A DNA stretch of 64,000 bases, from positions 96,648,495 through 96,712,494 of the forward strand of contig OY755044.1 of the NCBI GenBank assembly GCA_963576565.1, read 5' to 3'. Positions 11,428 through 22,400 of this stretch are shown one piece after another. Position numbers and translations under genes: made by a program. The stretch is from Aspidapion aeneum (taxonomy: Eukaryota; Arthropoda; Insecta; Coleoptera; Brentidae). Every line of letters begins with the position of its first letter. Positions within the stretch are counted from its first letter, which is position 1. Below the pieces are notes generated by a model. The model was not told the origin of the DNA. It made no database searches and worked only from the letters and a program-made list of their open reading frames with translations.

Positions 11428-11960
11428 CTAGATCTTATGATATAGTAGATTACCGGAGTTCAGTTTTATCCGATTTACTGATTTTCGTCTGGTTTCTGAC
11501 AGGCCTAGAATGTCCCATTTTATCCTTGTCAAGTCTTCCTCCAGTTTATCTATTTTTTCGTGGGTGTTCATTAACCTAATGTGATATGTTCCTATTGTTA
11601 GTTTTACTAGTTTTTGTGAGAGAGACCATAGAGGTGTGGGATTCGGAGAGTTTCCTTCCGACCTGGGCACCAATTCCTTTAGTTTTCATATTCGCAATGA
11701 TTTTTTCCAAATTAAAACACCACGCTTGCCAGGCGTGTTGGTGAGTTCATATTTAGCCGCCCAATCTGGGACAGACGCTGTTTGCAGCCGCTCACTCTGA
11801 GTCAGACACTGCTGTTTTTTCTTTTATATTTTCCCGAAAAGAAAGGGTTGCCACCTACGCTATGCTCACCGTACCGAGGTCCTTCCTCTCCGCCTTTCAT
11901 ACCGGTATGGTCTTCTCTCGCTTTCCTGGGTAAGGGACCCTAGACGGGTGCTAACCCTCC
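11428..11960 (-). pseudogene. RTE-like LINE, 5' region and start of endonuclease
   Basis: The minus strand reads KLVKLTIGTYHIRLMNTHEK then WDILGLSETRRKS, the first strands of an apurinic-type endonuclease (GT-x-x-R and GLSETR motifs). The upstream 5' part (11700-11960) carries GGTACGGTGAGCATAGCG and other 5'UTR-like sequence. Only the first 80 residues remain. The element is of the same general type as the RT fragment at 13.8 kb but lies in the opposite orientation. Confidence 0.7.
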
Positions 11961-11999
11961 GGGTCAGAGAGAGTACCTATCAGTATCATCACGTCACAA

Positions 12000-12590
12000 A
12001 GAGAATTATCGCATGAGCCGTTTAAAATTATCGTACGTTATCGTACAAAATATCGATGCTTAAAAACAAACATTCCTGCTTGATACATTTTTGAAAAAGG
12101 GGTTAAAAAATACTTTAAAATTGATTTACATATCTTTATATTGAACAAAAACGATGTATTATTTTCATAAAATGATTATTTTACATATAGTTATAGGTAT
12201 AAATACAAAAAACAAAAAAACGTTTATATTTCTTCAAATATCTTTTTCTACAGTCTGAATCCGATTGGTTTGTTTCTGATAAAGGTTAGCTGACATCATG
12301 CATTTTAACATCTTGTCACTGGGTCTGAAATTTACAGGCTTGTTCTAAACGTACTTGCTGGGAAGATAACGTCCATATAGCGTATCAGTTATTATCCTAT
12401 TACTTTAAAAATATTGTAAGATTTCATGACTAAAACCTCATTACATATTTTGCAATAGGATTTTTAGTTGTAATTTATAAATTATCGTACAAAAGGCTAT
12501 TATCGCATAGCTACTATCGTACATCGTACATTCGTTATATTATCGTATAAAATCGGTAATTATCGTACATCTAGCAACACTGCATACCTT
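12000..12590. repeat. Repeat with ATTATCGTACA words, no gene
   Basis: Irregular repeats of ATTATCGTAC(A/G) occur at 12030-12050 and again at 12480-12580 around an AT-rich centre. They look like the two ends of an element with degenerate short-repeat termini. No ORF. Confidence 0.45.
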
Positions 12591-12780
12591 TCACAAATTT
12601 AGAGCAATTTCAAAAATTCTTTCGGCACACGCGTTATGACTTTTTTGGACACCATTTTACTACTTCCCTCCTCCCTCTCTCCTTCTCCACCTTCACTCAA
12701 TGGAAGGTGACACTGTTCGCGTCCGTAGAAAATCTAGACGTACATTTTGTGTAAAGCTAAATGAATTGTAAATAAATAGT
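12590..12780. repeat. Dispersed repeat, family C
   Basis: Shares AGAGCAATTTCAAAAATTCT, TTCACTCAATGGAAGGT and GTCCGTAGAAAATCTA with an inverted copy at 30385-30720 and a direct partial copy at 42195-42345. No coding potential. Confidence 0.65.
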
Positions 12781-12861
12781 GCTTTTTACAAGGCTGAATA
12801 AAAATTAAACCTAAAAGTTGTAAATAAAAAAAAAATTAATTAAAAAAAATAAATAAAAAAA

Positions 12862-13080
12862 ACACCCAACTGCTAAATTTACTTGTAACTACTGGTCGCA
12901 GTTGGGTACAAAATTACCCAATAACCTGATTCATGAAAATTCAAAAATTTATAATTTCGTAAGGGCGCTTTGTGCATCAAAACTAAAAGTTGAAGCATGT
13001 CGTACATTATAGGTATACCTATCAATTTTGTACTCAACTACGACTAGTACTTACAAGTAAATTTAGCATTAGTTGGGTGT
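12862..13080. mobile_element. MITE of the CAACTGCTAAATTTACTTG family
   Basis: The left end ACACCCAACTGCTAAATTTA and the right end TAAATTTAGCATTAGTTGGG plus TGT are inverted. The 5' arm contains TAACTACTGGTCGCAGTTGG. The same termini flank the 1.85 kb element at 28421-30274, so this is probably its internally deleted derivative. It ends about 390 bp upstream of the SmydA-8-like start codon. Confidence 0.75.
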
Positions 13081-13465
13081 TTTTTTTATTAAATTTTTTT
13101 TTTATTAGATGAATTGTTTTTTGCTATGATTATTTTTTATTTGATTATAAACATGAATAATATAAAGATGATAAAAGAGGAGTTATGTATCCGAATCCTT
13201 GTATTATGTTTTTCCGATTAAACAAGCGATGCTATATCATAGTGACTTCCAAATTTATTTTGCAGTTTTAAAATTTTCTTGGCATAAAACAGTCTTGAAT
13301 AAATCGTATCGACATATAGTAAGCGGTTCACAATTTTCAGAAATATTTATAGGATAAGTCGGTTCACGAGAATTTATTTGTAGGTGTACAAAATAAAAAG
13401 CATTGTTTTGTTCGCGTTATAGTGCTATTCGTAATTTCCTATTGCATGTTGCTTGTATCCTCAGG
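13081..13465 (+). promoter_or_regulatory. SmydA-8: Presumed 5' flank of the SmydA-8-like gene
   Basis: 385 bp of mostly unique AT-rich sequence between the MITE and the start codon. No TATA box or initiator could be assigned with confidence. TCCTCAG just before the ATG could be a splice acceptor, in which case the promoter lies further upstream. Confidence 0.3.
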
Positions 13466-13489
13466 ATGAGTCGTAGGCATAGAAAAAAA
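13466..13489 (+). CDS. SmydA-8: SmydA-8-like exon 1 (start codon, MSRRHRKK)
   Basis: An ATG followed by seven codons (MSRRHRKK) runs directly into the donor GTGAGT at 13490. The phase is 0 and joins in frame to exon 2 (KSDVRGRS), giving a strongly basic N-terminus. The bases just before the ATG, TCCTCAG at 13458-13464, also look like a splice acceptor, so an upstream non-coding exon may exist. I chose this start because exon 2 has no in-frame ATG before its SET residues and this is the nearest upstream ATG with a perfect donor in the right phase. A different first exon cannot be excluded. Confidence 0.6.
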
Positions 13490-16400
13490 GTGAGTAGGTA
13501 CTTGTTCCATAAAACATTTGTGTTTAAAAAAATATTTAAAGCAAGTAATTAATCGTTATTGTAATGCAAATTTAAAACAAAATAATATTAAAACAATATT
13601 TATGTTATATTTCCGATTTTCCTATTTGAATAATGTTAAGACATCTCCGTGCTTAATAGATAGGTCTTTGATAAAAGCGCGTGCTGACTAGATGAACAAG
13701 AAGAAGAGAAAAGTGGGTTTTGTGCAGGCAGATTATGTAGTGATAATGTTTTGCAAGAAATATAGACTCATATTATCTTTGTGGACCTCCAGTAAAAAAA
13801 TTATGAACAGTGAAAGAGCAAACTAATATCAATCATACATACATAAAAGCGATAAAAAAACTATACAAAGGGTCAAAATCTAACAATAAAATTGAAAATC
13901 GTCTTTCAAAAGAATCCCTGATAACAAAAGGCTTAAGACAGGGATGTTGTATCTCTTCAACTCTTTTTAAAAAATATATCGCAGTAGCTCTAAAAAACTG
14001 GAAACATAAAGTAGACGGCATGGAAATACAACTTAACGACCGATTTACCATATACACACTACAATTTGCTGACGACCAAGTAATTGTAGCTAATGATATA
14101 CAAAACATAGTATATGATGAGAAAGTTAACAGAAGAATACCATTAGTGTGAGTTAACATTGAACGTGAAAAAGACGCTGTACTTATGTATTGGAAACGAA
14201 TCAAGTGAGTGAGAACTTGACAATGGCCAAACAGTATCTCCATGCAATGAGTATATATATTTGGGTGTCACATTTGATAAGACAGGAACAGACTGTAAAG
14301 AACTGGAAAAAAGAATAGTAAAAGCAAAAAAGGTTATTGGTTGTCTTAACAGTATGTTATGGAGCAGAGAGATAAAAAAGAATGTAAAATTTAACATATA
14401 TGAAACAATGGTGAAAAGCACACTATTGTATGGAATAGAGACTTGTCGCGTAACAGAAAAATACAAAGCAAAAATGGAAAGTGTCGAAATGGATGCAATA
14501 AGAACATCAATGAGAATATCTAGAACAGATCACATAAGAAATGAGATCATAAAAGAAAGAATGGGCAGCATAACGGATGATATCACTAAAAGGCAACTGA
14601 TATGATACGGCCATGTACAGCGGATGAACGACGAAAGATTACGAAAGCAGGTCCCAGAATGGCAAACAATAGGGCGCAAAAAAAAGGGCGTCCTAAACTG
14701 GAATGGCAAAAGTTAACCCAAAGATCAGTGAGTCAAAAAAACATGACTGTCAGGATCGAAGGAGGTGGAGAATAGGAGTCGGACAGCCTAGAAATATATT
14801 TATATTTTATCGGATTTTATAGATATTAAAGTGTCAAATACGCATAACCTTTACAACATACTAAAGTCTGGTTAAAAAAATTTACTAATTATTTAAATAT
14901 TATTATTTTCCTTTAATATGTTTTTTTTAAATAATTCTTTCAAGCTTCTTTAGTAAAATCAGCAATTTTAGTTTTATTTAAAATAATAAAAAGCTTTGAT
15001 TGAACACTTGCGGAAGATTAAATTCTTATTTATTATTTTTCTACGGCCAGAAAATAGAGGTGTTTCGGATGATTTAAAAAAAGACCTTCTGAAAAAACTG
15101 TTTCTCAAACAAAAACAGCAAATATCTATTAGAAGCTCTTGATTAATTTGTTTATTTGAAGCTTAATCAACAAAGATAATACCTTTAATTTTGCTTATTT
15201 ACAATTTTTATTTTTTAAGGAAAATTTTGGAATTTGGCCGTTTAAAAAAAACCTTATACGTCTCAAATTTGGCATTGTTGTGTAACAGATCAAATGAGGA
15301 CGCTTTTTAAAATCCGCCGCTAAGCCATACATTTACTTATATTTTCATGATATTGATAAAAATCAAATACATTATAGCAAGTGCAGCCCTCATAGCTGGC
15401 TTTGGAAACAATGGCAAATTTAAATTTTCAAGTGCGCATGCGTGCGTTCAGTCATGTAGACACACAGCTGCAATGTGGGTGGAGGTCATATTGACCTTCT
15501 GCGGTGTTTTGCGTTTGTCGTGTAAAATTATCTTTTTTTCTGTAAAAAATGGGAAATAATTTATGAAAAACATGTACGGTTTGTGGAAAAATGTCCGGAA
15601 GAAGTAAGGGAGTCCCATTCCATAGGTAACTACATGTGTTTCTCCTTATAATTTGCTAATAAAGTTAAGAGTGGTTTATAGATGCCATTAAATCTGCACA
15701 ATTAATTTTAGAAAAACTACAATTTTAATCCACAATTTGATAAATTTTCACCCAATTTAAAAAAAAAAAAATAAACATAACCCTAAACATTTGACAAATG
15801 TCAAATAATGTAGTGACGTAACGGAGTATGTTAGAGCACACGATATTTGAAGCCAGGACCCCTATTTAATTCTTAATGTTTCTTTTTCGAGTAGACAGGA
15901 TTTCGGTTACTGCGCATGCGTTAGGTTTGATGGTTTTGGAACATACTCCGATACGTCACTAGATTATTTGAAAATTGTCAAAAGTTTAGGGTTATGTCTA
16001 TTATTTTTTTCTAAAAACTAGTTGATTGTGTGAAAATTTATCAAATTGTGGATTAAAATTGTAGTTTTTCTAAAAATAATTGTACAGATTTATTGTGGAC
16101 ACCATGAAGAGTGTTTAATGGCATTTATAAACCACTCTTAACTTTATTAACGAATTATAAAGAAAAATAGAAGTAGTTACCTATGGAATGCACTCCCTTA
16201 CCTCTTCCGGACATTTTTCCACAAACCGCACATGTTTTTCGTGAATTATTTCCCATTTTTCATAGAAAAAAACATAATTTTACAAGACAAACGCAAAATG
16301 TAAATAAGCAACAAAGATGGCCTCCATCCACACGGCAGCTGTATGTTTACATGACAAGAGACACGCCTGCGCACTTGAAAATTTGCGTCGGCGAATTTAG

Positions 16401-19400
16401 ACTTGCCATTGTTTCCAAAGCCAGCTATGAGGGCTGAACATGTATTTTAAAACTGACGCATGCGCAGTAAACAAAATCCTTTCTACCCGAAAAAGGAACA
16501 TTAAGAATTAAATGGGGGTACTGGCTTCAAGCATCGCGTGTGAGAATGCATGGGTATGCTCTATATTTATCCTCTAACGTATTTGATAATAACCTTAAAA
16601 TTGACAAAATATTTTCTTTTAGAAATCTGATGTTCGTGGCAGGTCGCAATCGGTAGCAAGTTATTCTGGTAATACTTTGGAGGGAATTAGTGAAGAAGAA
16701 TTTGATGGGCTTAAATATGAAATAAGGGTGTCCAAAGTCATGGGCAGGTAAGTTTATCTACTTTTATTTTTACCTTCCTAGCCCGCAGGGCGATGGCTAG
16801 CAGTGGCGTAGCGTTAGGGGGGGGGGCGCGGGGGGTTTTGTCGCACCCCCCCCCCCTCCGCCCTGAGGCTACTATGGGTGTCATAAGTGCCCTAAGCTTT
16901 ATTAAGTAGCAGGGCCGGCAGCAGTCGCTAGGAAACTAATGACCTTTTTTTTTTGGTTGCAACATTGGAAACTAAAAACATGATGACCGTTTTATGTTTT
17001 TTTTTTATCTGTCTACACCCCCGCCCCTTCAGGCGCACTACGCCGCTGATGGCTAGAAAAGGTATTGTTTTCGACGAAAATTAATTTTTTTTTCAGATAT
17101 CGTCAAAAATGTGTTGTTTGGGTGTATTTGGATCTATTTTAGCAATATCGTCATGACGTCTTTCTGTGTGTGTATGTATATCTCTGTCCATAACACGATA
17201 GCTCCTAAACCGCTAAAGCGATTTTCATAAAATTTTTGGCTATAGTGTTCGACACTGTAACGAGTTGATTAGGTTTTGGTAAAAAAAAAATTAACGGAGC
17301 ATCGCATCAATATGCGGTTTTCGCAATATAGTAGATCGCATTTTTATCAATTATTTGTGTTATAATCAAAAATTTTATAGGAGTTTTTGCTGATAAGAAA
17401 CAACATAATTTTAAATTTAAAGATTTTACATGTTTTTCTTTTCTACTTTTTGAAAATTTGAGATTTTTAAGCATTTGAACATATAATATTAAATCAAAAA
17501 GAATGCGAAATGATAGCGAACCAAGGAAACTAAGTCCATGGCGGGCCGAAAATGTTTACCGGTCTATAAGGAAAAAAGACAGTTGTCATGCTATCACCGT
17601 TTCCACGGCGTCGGTTCGGAACCGAAAACAATGAGTTAACAAAGTATAAAAGGCAACTTCAAAGGGGTAAAGTCAACCACGGACACCGGTGTTTCAGAAA
17701 AAGGCATTTCCATCCTCAGCGTGGCTTGCCTGACCTTAGTCAATCAAACTATCATATCATATCAAAAGTAGCTTTATTGTCAGTATATCATGTACACAAA
17801 GACAAAGCCCTGATTAAACTAAATTAATAATAAATTAGAATATGTATGTACTCAATATTATAATAAAATATGTAGTAAATTTGTTTAAAATGAATCTGAC
17901 CTAATCTAAATTTATAATTTTTATCAGCACAAAGCCTCAAATTGTAAAACACATAAATTACTTAAGTTAAAAAAAATTATAAAAAAAAGAGAAAAAATAA
18001 GTGAAGTAACATTATTGATAATAAAATAGGTAATGTGTAATAGTTTTCTTTATTTTAATTTTTATTTTAAAATTTTATATTAGATAAAAAAAAAAAATTG
18101 ATTACGAGGTACAAGGTAAATCAGAAAGAATGAAGAATAGCTTAAACCTATTTATTAATTCAAGTCAGCGAACAAAGGAAAGTCCATGGCGGGACGAAAA
18201 CGTCCACCGGTCTATAAGGAAGAAAGACATATAATATTAGGATTTTTAATAATTTTTTTAACTTTGTTGAAAAAAATCATTGTTTCTAACAATGTGCCTT
18301 TCCCACATTTAAACTCGGAATTCCTGTTCACATCGTTCGTTTAGCAGTGTTACTTTGCACACTATGTACACACAGCCACAAATATCGTGCATTATGGTAT
18401 GTACCTATCATTTAACACAATCTATTTACACCTAGGGTTGTGGAGGATAACGCTACCACATCCTGAGGCTATGCGGTGAGCAATGGTACGGCGATGTACA
18501 AAATAGTGACGTACGAAATGGAGAGTAATGAAAAAAGCGATGTAATGAAAGAGCGACTATCAAAATAGCGATGTATCAAAATAGCGTTTGTAACGAAATA
18601 GCGACATATCAAAATACTGCCGTCCTAAGGAAGACCCACCTATCTGCAAAAAAATCAAAAATGAGTTAGGACCGAAAATGGCTTTAAATAGGTAATAACT
18701 TGTAACTTTTTTTAAATTTTATTACTTAGATATTGCTACTAGGAACCCATAAACATTTACCTACAAAAAAAAATATATTACTATGTAACACTTGGCAAGC
18801 ATTTAAACTTTAAACTCGCTTTTCTCGAAATAAGTTAAAACGTAGATAGGTGGGTCTTACTAAGGACGGCAGAATAGGGATGTATCAAAATAGCGACAAT
18901 CAAAATAGCGACAACCAAAATACCAATGTATCAAAATAGCGACAATCAAAATAGCGACAACCAAAATACCAATGTATCAAAATAGCGACAATCAAAATAC
19001 CGACAATCAAAATACCGATATACCAAAATAGCGATGTATTAAAATAAAAAATAGCGCATGACTTCTTTACGGGCATCCTACAGGGTGTAAATCTGAACCG
19101 AACCGAACTGAACCAAACCAAACCAAACCAGCATATTTTTTCAATAAGAAAACTTCCCTGACTTTTTTCCCGGGATCCTAGAGGGTGTAAAACAGAACCG
19201 AACCGAACCGAACTAAACAGAACCGAATATGGTTGGCACTGACCCGAACCGAACCGAATTTGGTTCGAACTGAACCAAACCGAATTCGGTTTGGTTCGAT
19301 TTGGTTCGGTTCGGTTCTGACCCACACCCTCAGGAGTTTTTTTTTTAAATATGTCGCTATTTTGTTACATCGCTATTTTGATAGTCGCTATTTTGTTACA

Positions 19401-22400
19401 TCGCTATTTTGATAGTCGCTATTTGTTACACCGCTATTTTAATAGTCGCTATTTGTTACATCCCTATTTTATTACAATCGCTATTTTGTTACATCGCTAT
19501 TTTGTTACATCGCTATTCTGATAGTCGCTCTTTCATTACGTCTCTATTTTGATTGTCGCTATTTTGATACCGCTATTTAATAACCGCTATTTTGTACAGT
19601 CGGGGACTTAATAAGGATTAACACAGACTTATTATTTAAAAACTAATCAAACCTAGTAGAGATATTTTTATTTAATAATATTAATTTTAAGGTATTACTT
19701 TTCTAAAAAATCCAAATACAAAAGTTTGTTTCTCGGAGGCAAATTTTTGAGAATGAGACAATTCGCCGCGGTCAATTTGTTGCGGGACAATTCGCCGCGG
19801 GGACAATTCACCGAGACATTTTTTGTTTTATTATTTGGCATTGGCAATTGTTTAAACAGTTTTATTTTATATAATATATTTGTTTATTTGTATGTTTTTT
19901 CAAACCTTTTCAACTAGGTATTTGGTGGTTAGTATACAATCCAGCATTTTTTTTATTAGAAAAATAAATAAATAGGGGTTCCCAAAAGGGGGATTTTCCC
20001 ATTTATGAAGCGATGTGCAACAAGCTCGGAACATTGGGACCTTTCAGGTCGCTGATTATTATTTTAAACTTAAACTACCAAAAAATCAAAATGACGGATC
20101 CAAAATGGCGGATTTTCCCGTTTATGAATCAATATGCATCAAATTCGGAACCCTGGGATGTTTCAGATCGCTGATTATGATTTTTAACTTGAACTTAAAA
20201 ATAAATTGATCCATGATGGATCTGATACCTTCCTAGCTAGTCGATTAGCACACGTGACGCTATGATAAAATCAGCCTTAAACACAGTTGTTTGTGAATAT
20301 TTCACAAACTTAAGCTCCCACGAAGTTTTTGGCTATAACACAAATTATTAAACAAATGTGGTCTACTATGGAAATGTTTATTTAAACTTGGCTATAATAA
20401 TTAACTCTTGCCATTTGCCATTTTCATTAATTTTTAATTTTTAATTTTTAATTTTTAATTTTTAATTTTTAATTTTTAATTTTTAATTTTTAATTTTTAA
20501 TTTTTAATTTTTAATTTTTAATTTTTAATTTTTAATTTTTAATTTTTAATTTTTAATTTTTAATTTTTAATTTTTAATTTTTAATTTTTAATTTTTAATT
20601 TTTAATTTTTAATTTTTAATTTTTAATTTTTAATTTTTAATTTTTAATTTTTAATTTTTAATTTTTAATTTTTAATTTTTAATTTTTAATTTTTAATTTT
20701 TAATTTTTAATTTTTAATTTTTAATTTTTAATTTTTAATTTTTAATTTTTAATTTTTAATTTTTAATTTTTAATTTTTAATTTTTAATTTTTAATTTTTA
20801 ATTTTTAATTTTTAATTTTTAATTTTTAATTTTTAATTTTTAATTTTTAATTTTTAATTTTTAATTTTTAATTTTTAATTTTTAATTTTTAATTTTTAAT
20901 TTTTAATTTTTAATTTTTAATTTTTAATTTTTAATTTTTAATTTTTAATTTTTAATTTTTAATTTTTAATTTTTAATTTTTAATTTTTAATTTTTAATTT
21001 TTAATTTTTAATTTTTAATTTTTAATTTTTAATTTTTAATTTTTAATTTTTAATTTTTAATTTTTAATTTTTAATTTTTAATTTTTAATTTTTAATTTTT
21101 AATTTTTAATTTTTAATTTTTAATTTTTAATTTTTAATTTTTAATTTTTAATTTTTAATTTTTAATTTTTAATTTTTAATTTTTAATTTTTAATTTTTAA
21201 TTTTTAATTTTTAATTTTTAATTTTTAATTTTTAATTTTTAATTTTTAATTTTTAATTTTTAATTTTTAATTTTTAATTTTTAATTTTTAATTTTTAATT
21301 TTTAATTTTTAATTTTTAATTTTTAATTTTTCATTTTTCATTTTTCATTTTTCATTTTTCATTTTTCATTTTTCATTTTTCATTTTTCATTTTTCATTTT
21401 TCATTTTTCATTTTTCATTTTTCATTTTTCATTTATGTGTGTTCGACACTGTAACTTTGTATTGTATTGTATTTATAAAAGACTGTTTTTAAGGCTGATA
21501 TAGCGTGGGGTTGACTTGGAGTTTAAAAGATAATTTAATTTTCTACAATAAAGTTAACTAATCAATTTCTGTAAAATGCTTAGCTCTTCAGAAAATGACA
21601 CACAGAATGATTTCGGTTTATTTTGCATATTCTATGGAAATACATAGGAAACGGGTGTACTGCTAATACTTCACGGTTAGTATTTCAGCAAAAGTACTAC
21701 CCAGAAAACTTAGAGATGTCTCATTTTATAGGCTATTAGTTGTTCCTTATTTTATGGTATTACAGATTTTCTCAAAAATAAGCAGTTTTGAAGTAATAGG
21801 CCATTAAAAATCAAAATTGGTCAAAATCCAAAATTGCGGCGAAATAGTTAGCCATAACTCAAAAACCATTCGTCTGACAAACATGCAAAAGTGTTTTTGT
21901 AGGAAATTTTTTGTCTTCAACTTTTGTTTAAAACTTTTTTTGATGGCGGGGGAAGCCGGCCGCCACCAAGGTCGAAAACTTAAGTTTATTTTTAGGACTC
22001 CAATGTCAACAACATATGTCAAAATCGGGAATACACGACCTTTTGCAAGCTAAAATTCTATAATGACTGGACTATTTAGCCACCCCCAAAAATAGTGTTT
22101 TTGTGCGTCGAGAAGTCGGGGTAGTTACACATTTAAAACAATTCAAATCTTAAAGTAAAGGCCGTCTTTACAGCTGTTTTCGAATCGCCCTTACTCAAAT
22201 AACCAATTTTTGCTTGTATTTATTTTTTTAGCTTTACACTTTTAAAACTTACCATTTTAAAAATAGCTAGGAATTCAAACGTGTTGCTTTTGTGTTTCTC
22301 TATGTAAGTATGTAATAAAAAACATAACAATAAATTAAAATCCTAAAACATCACTATTATGTGTATTTTTTTAACCAAACATTCAAACGGACTACAGACC

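Noticed and set aside
13833..14243. 136-codon minus-strand ORF
   Set aside because: It is the antisense shadow of the RTE-like reverse transcriptase.
14143..14466. 107-codon minus-strand ORF
   Set aside because: Antisense shadow of the same LINE C-terminal region.
18900..19325. 141-codon minus-strand ORF through the CCGAA and AATAGCGA repeats
   Set aside because: The translation is repetitive (NRTEPNRT, VGILIVAIL) and follows the satellite units; it is an artefact of repeat periodicity.
20429..21434. CRISPR-like array
   Set aside because: The unit is 7 bp with no spacers; it is a simple satellite in a eukaryotic genome.
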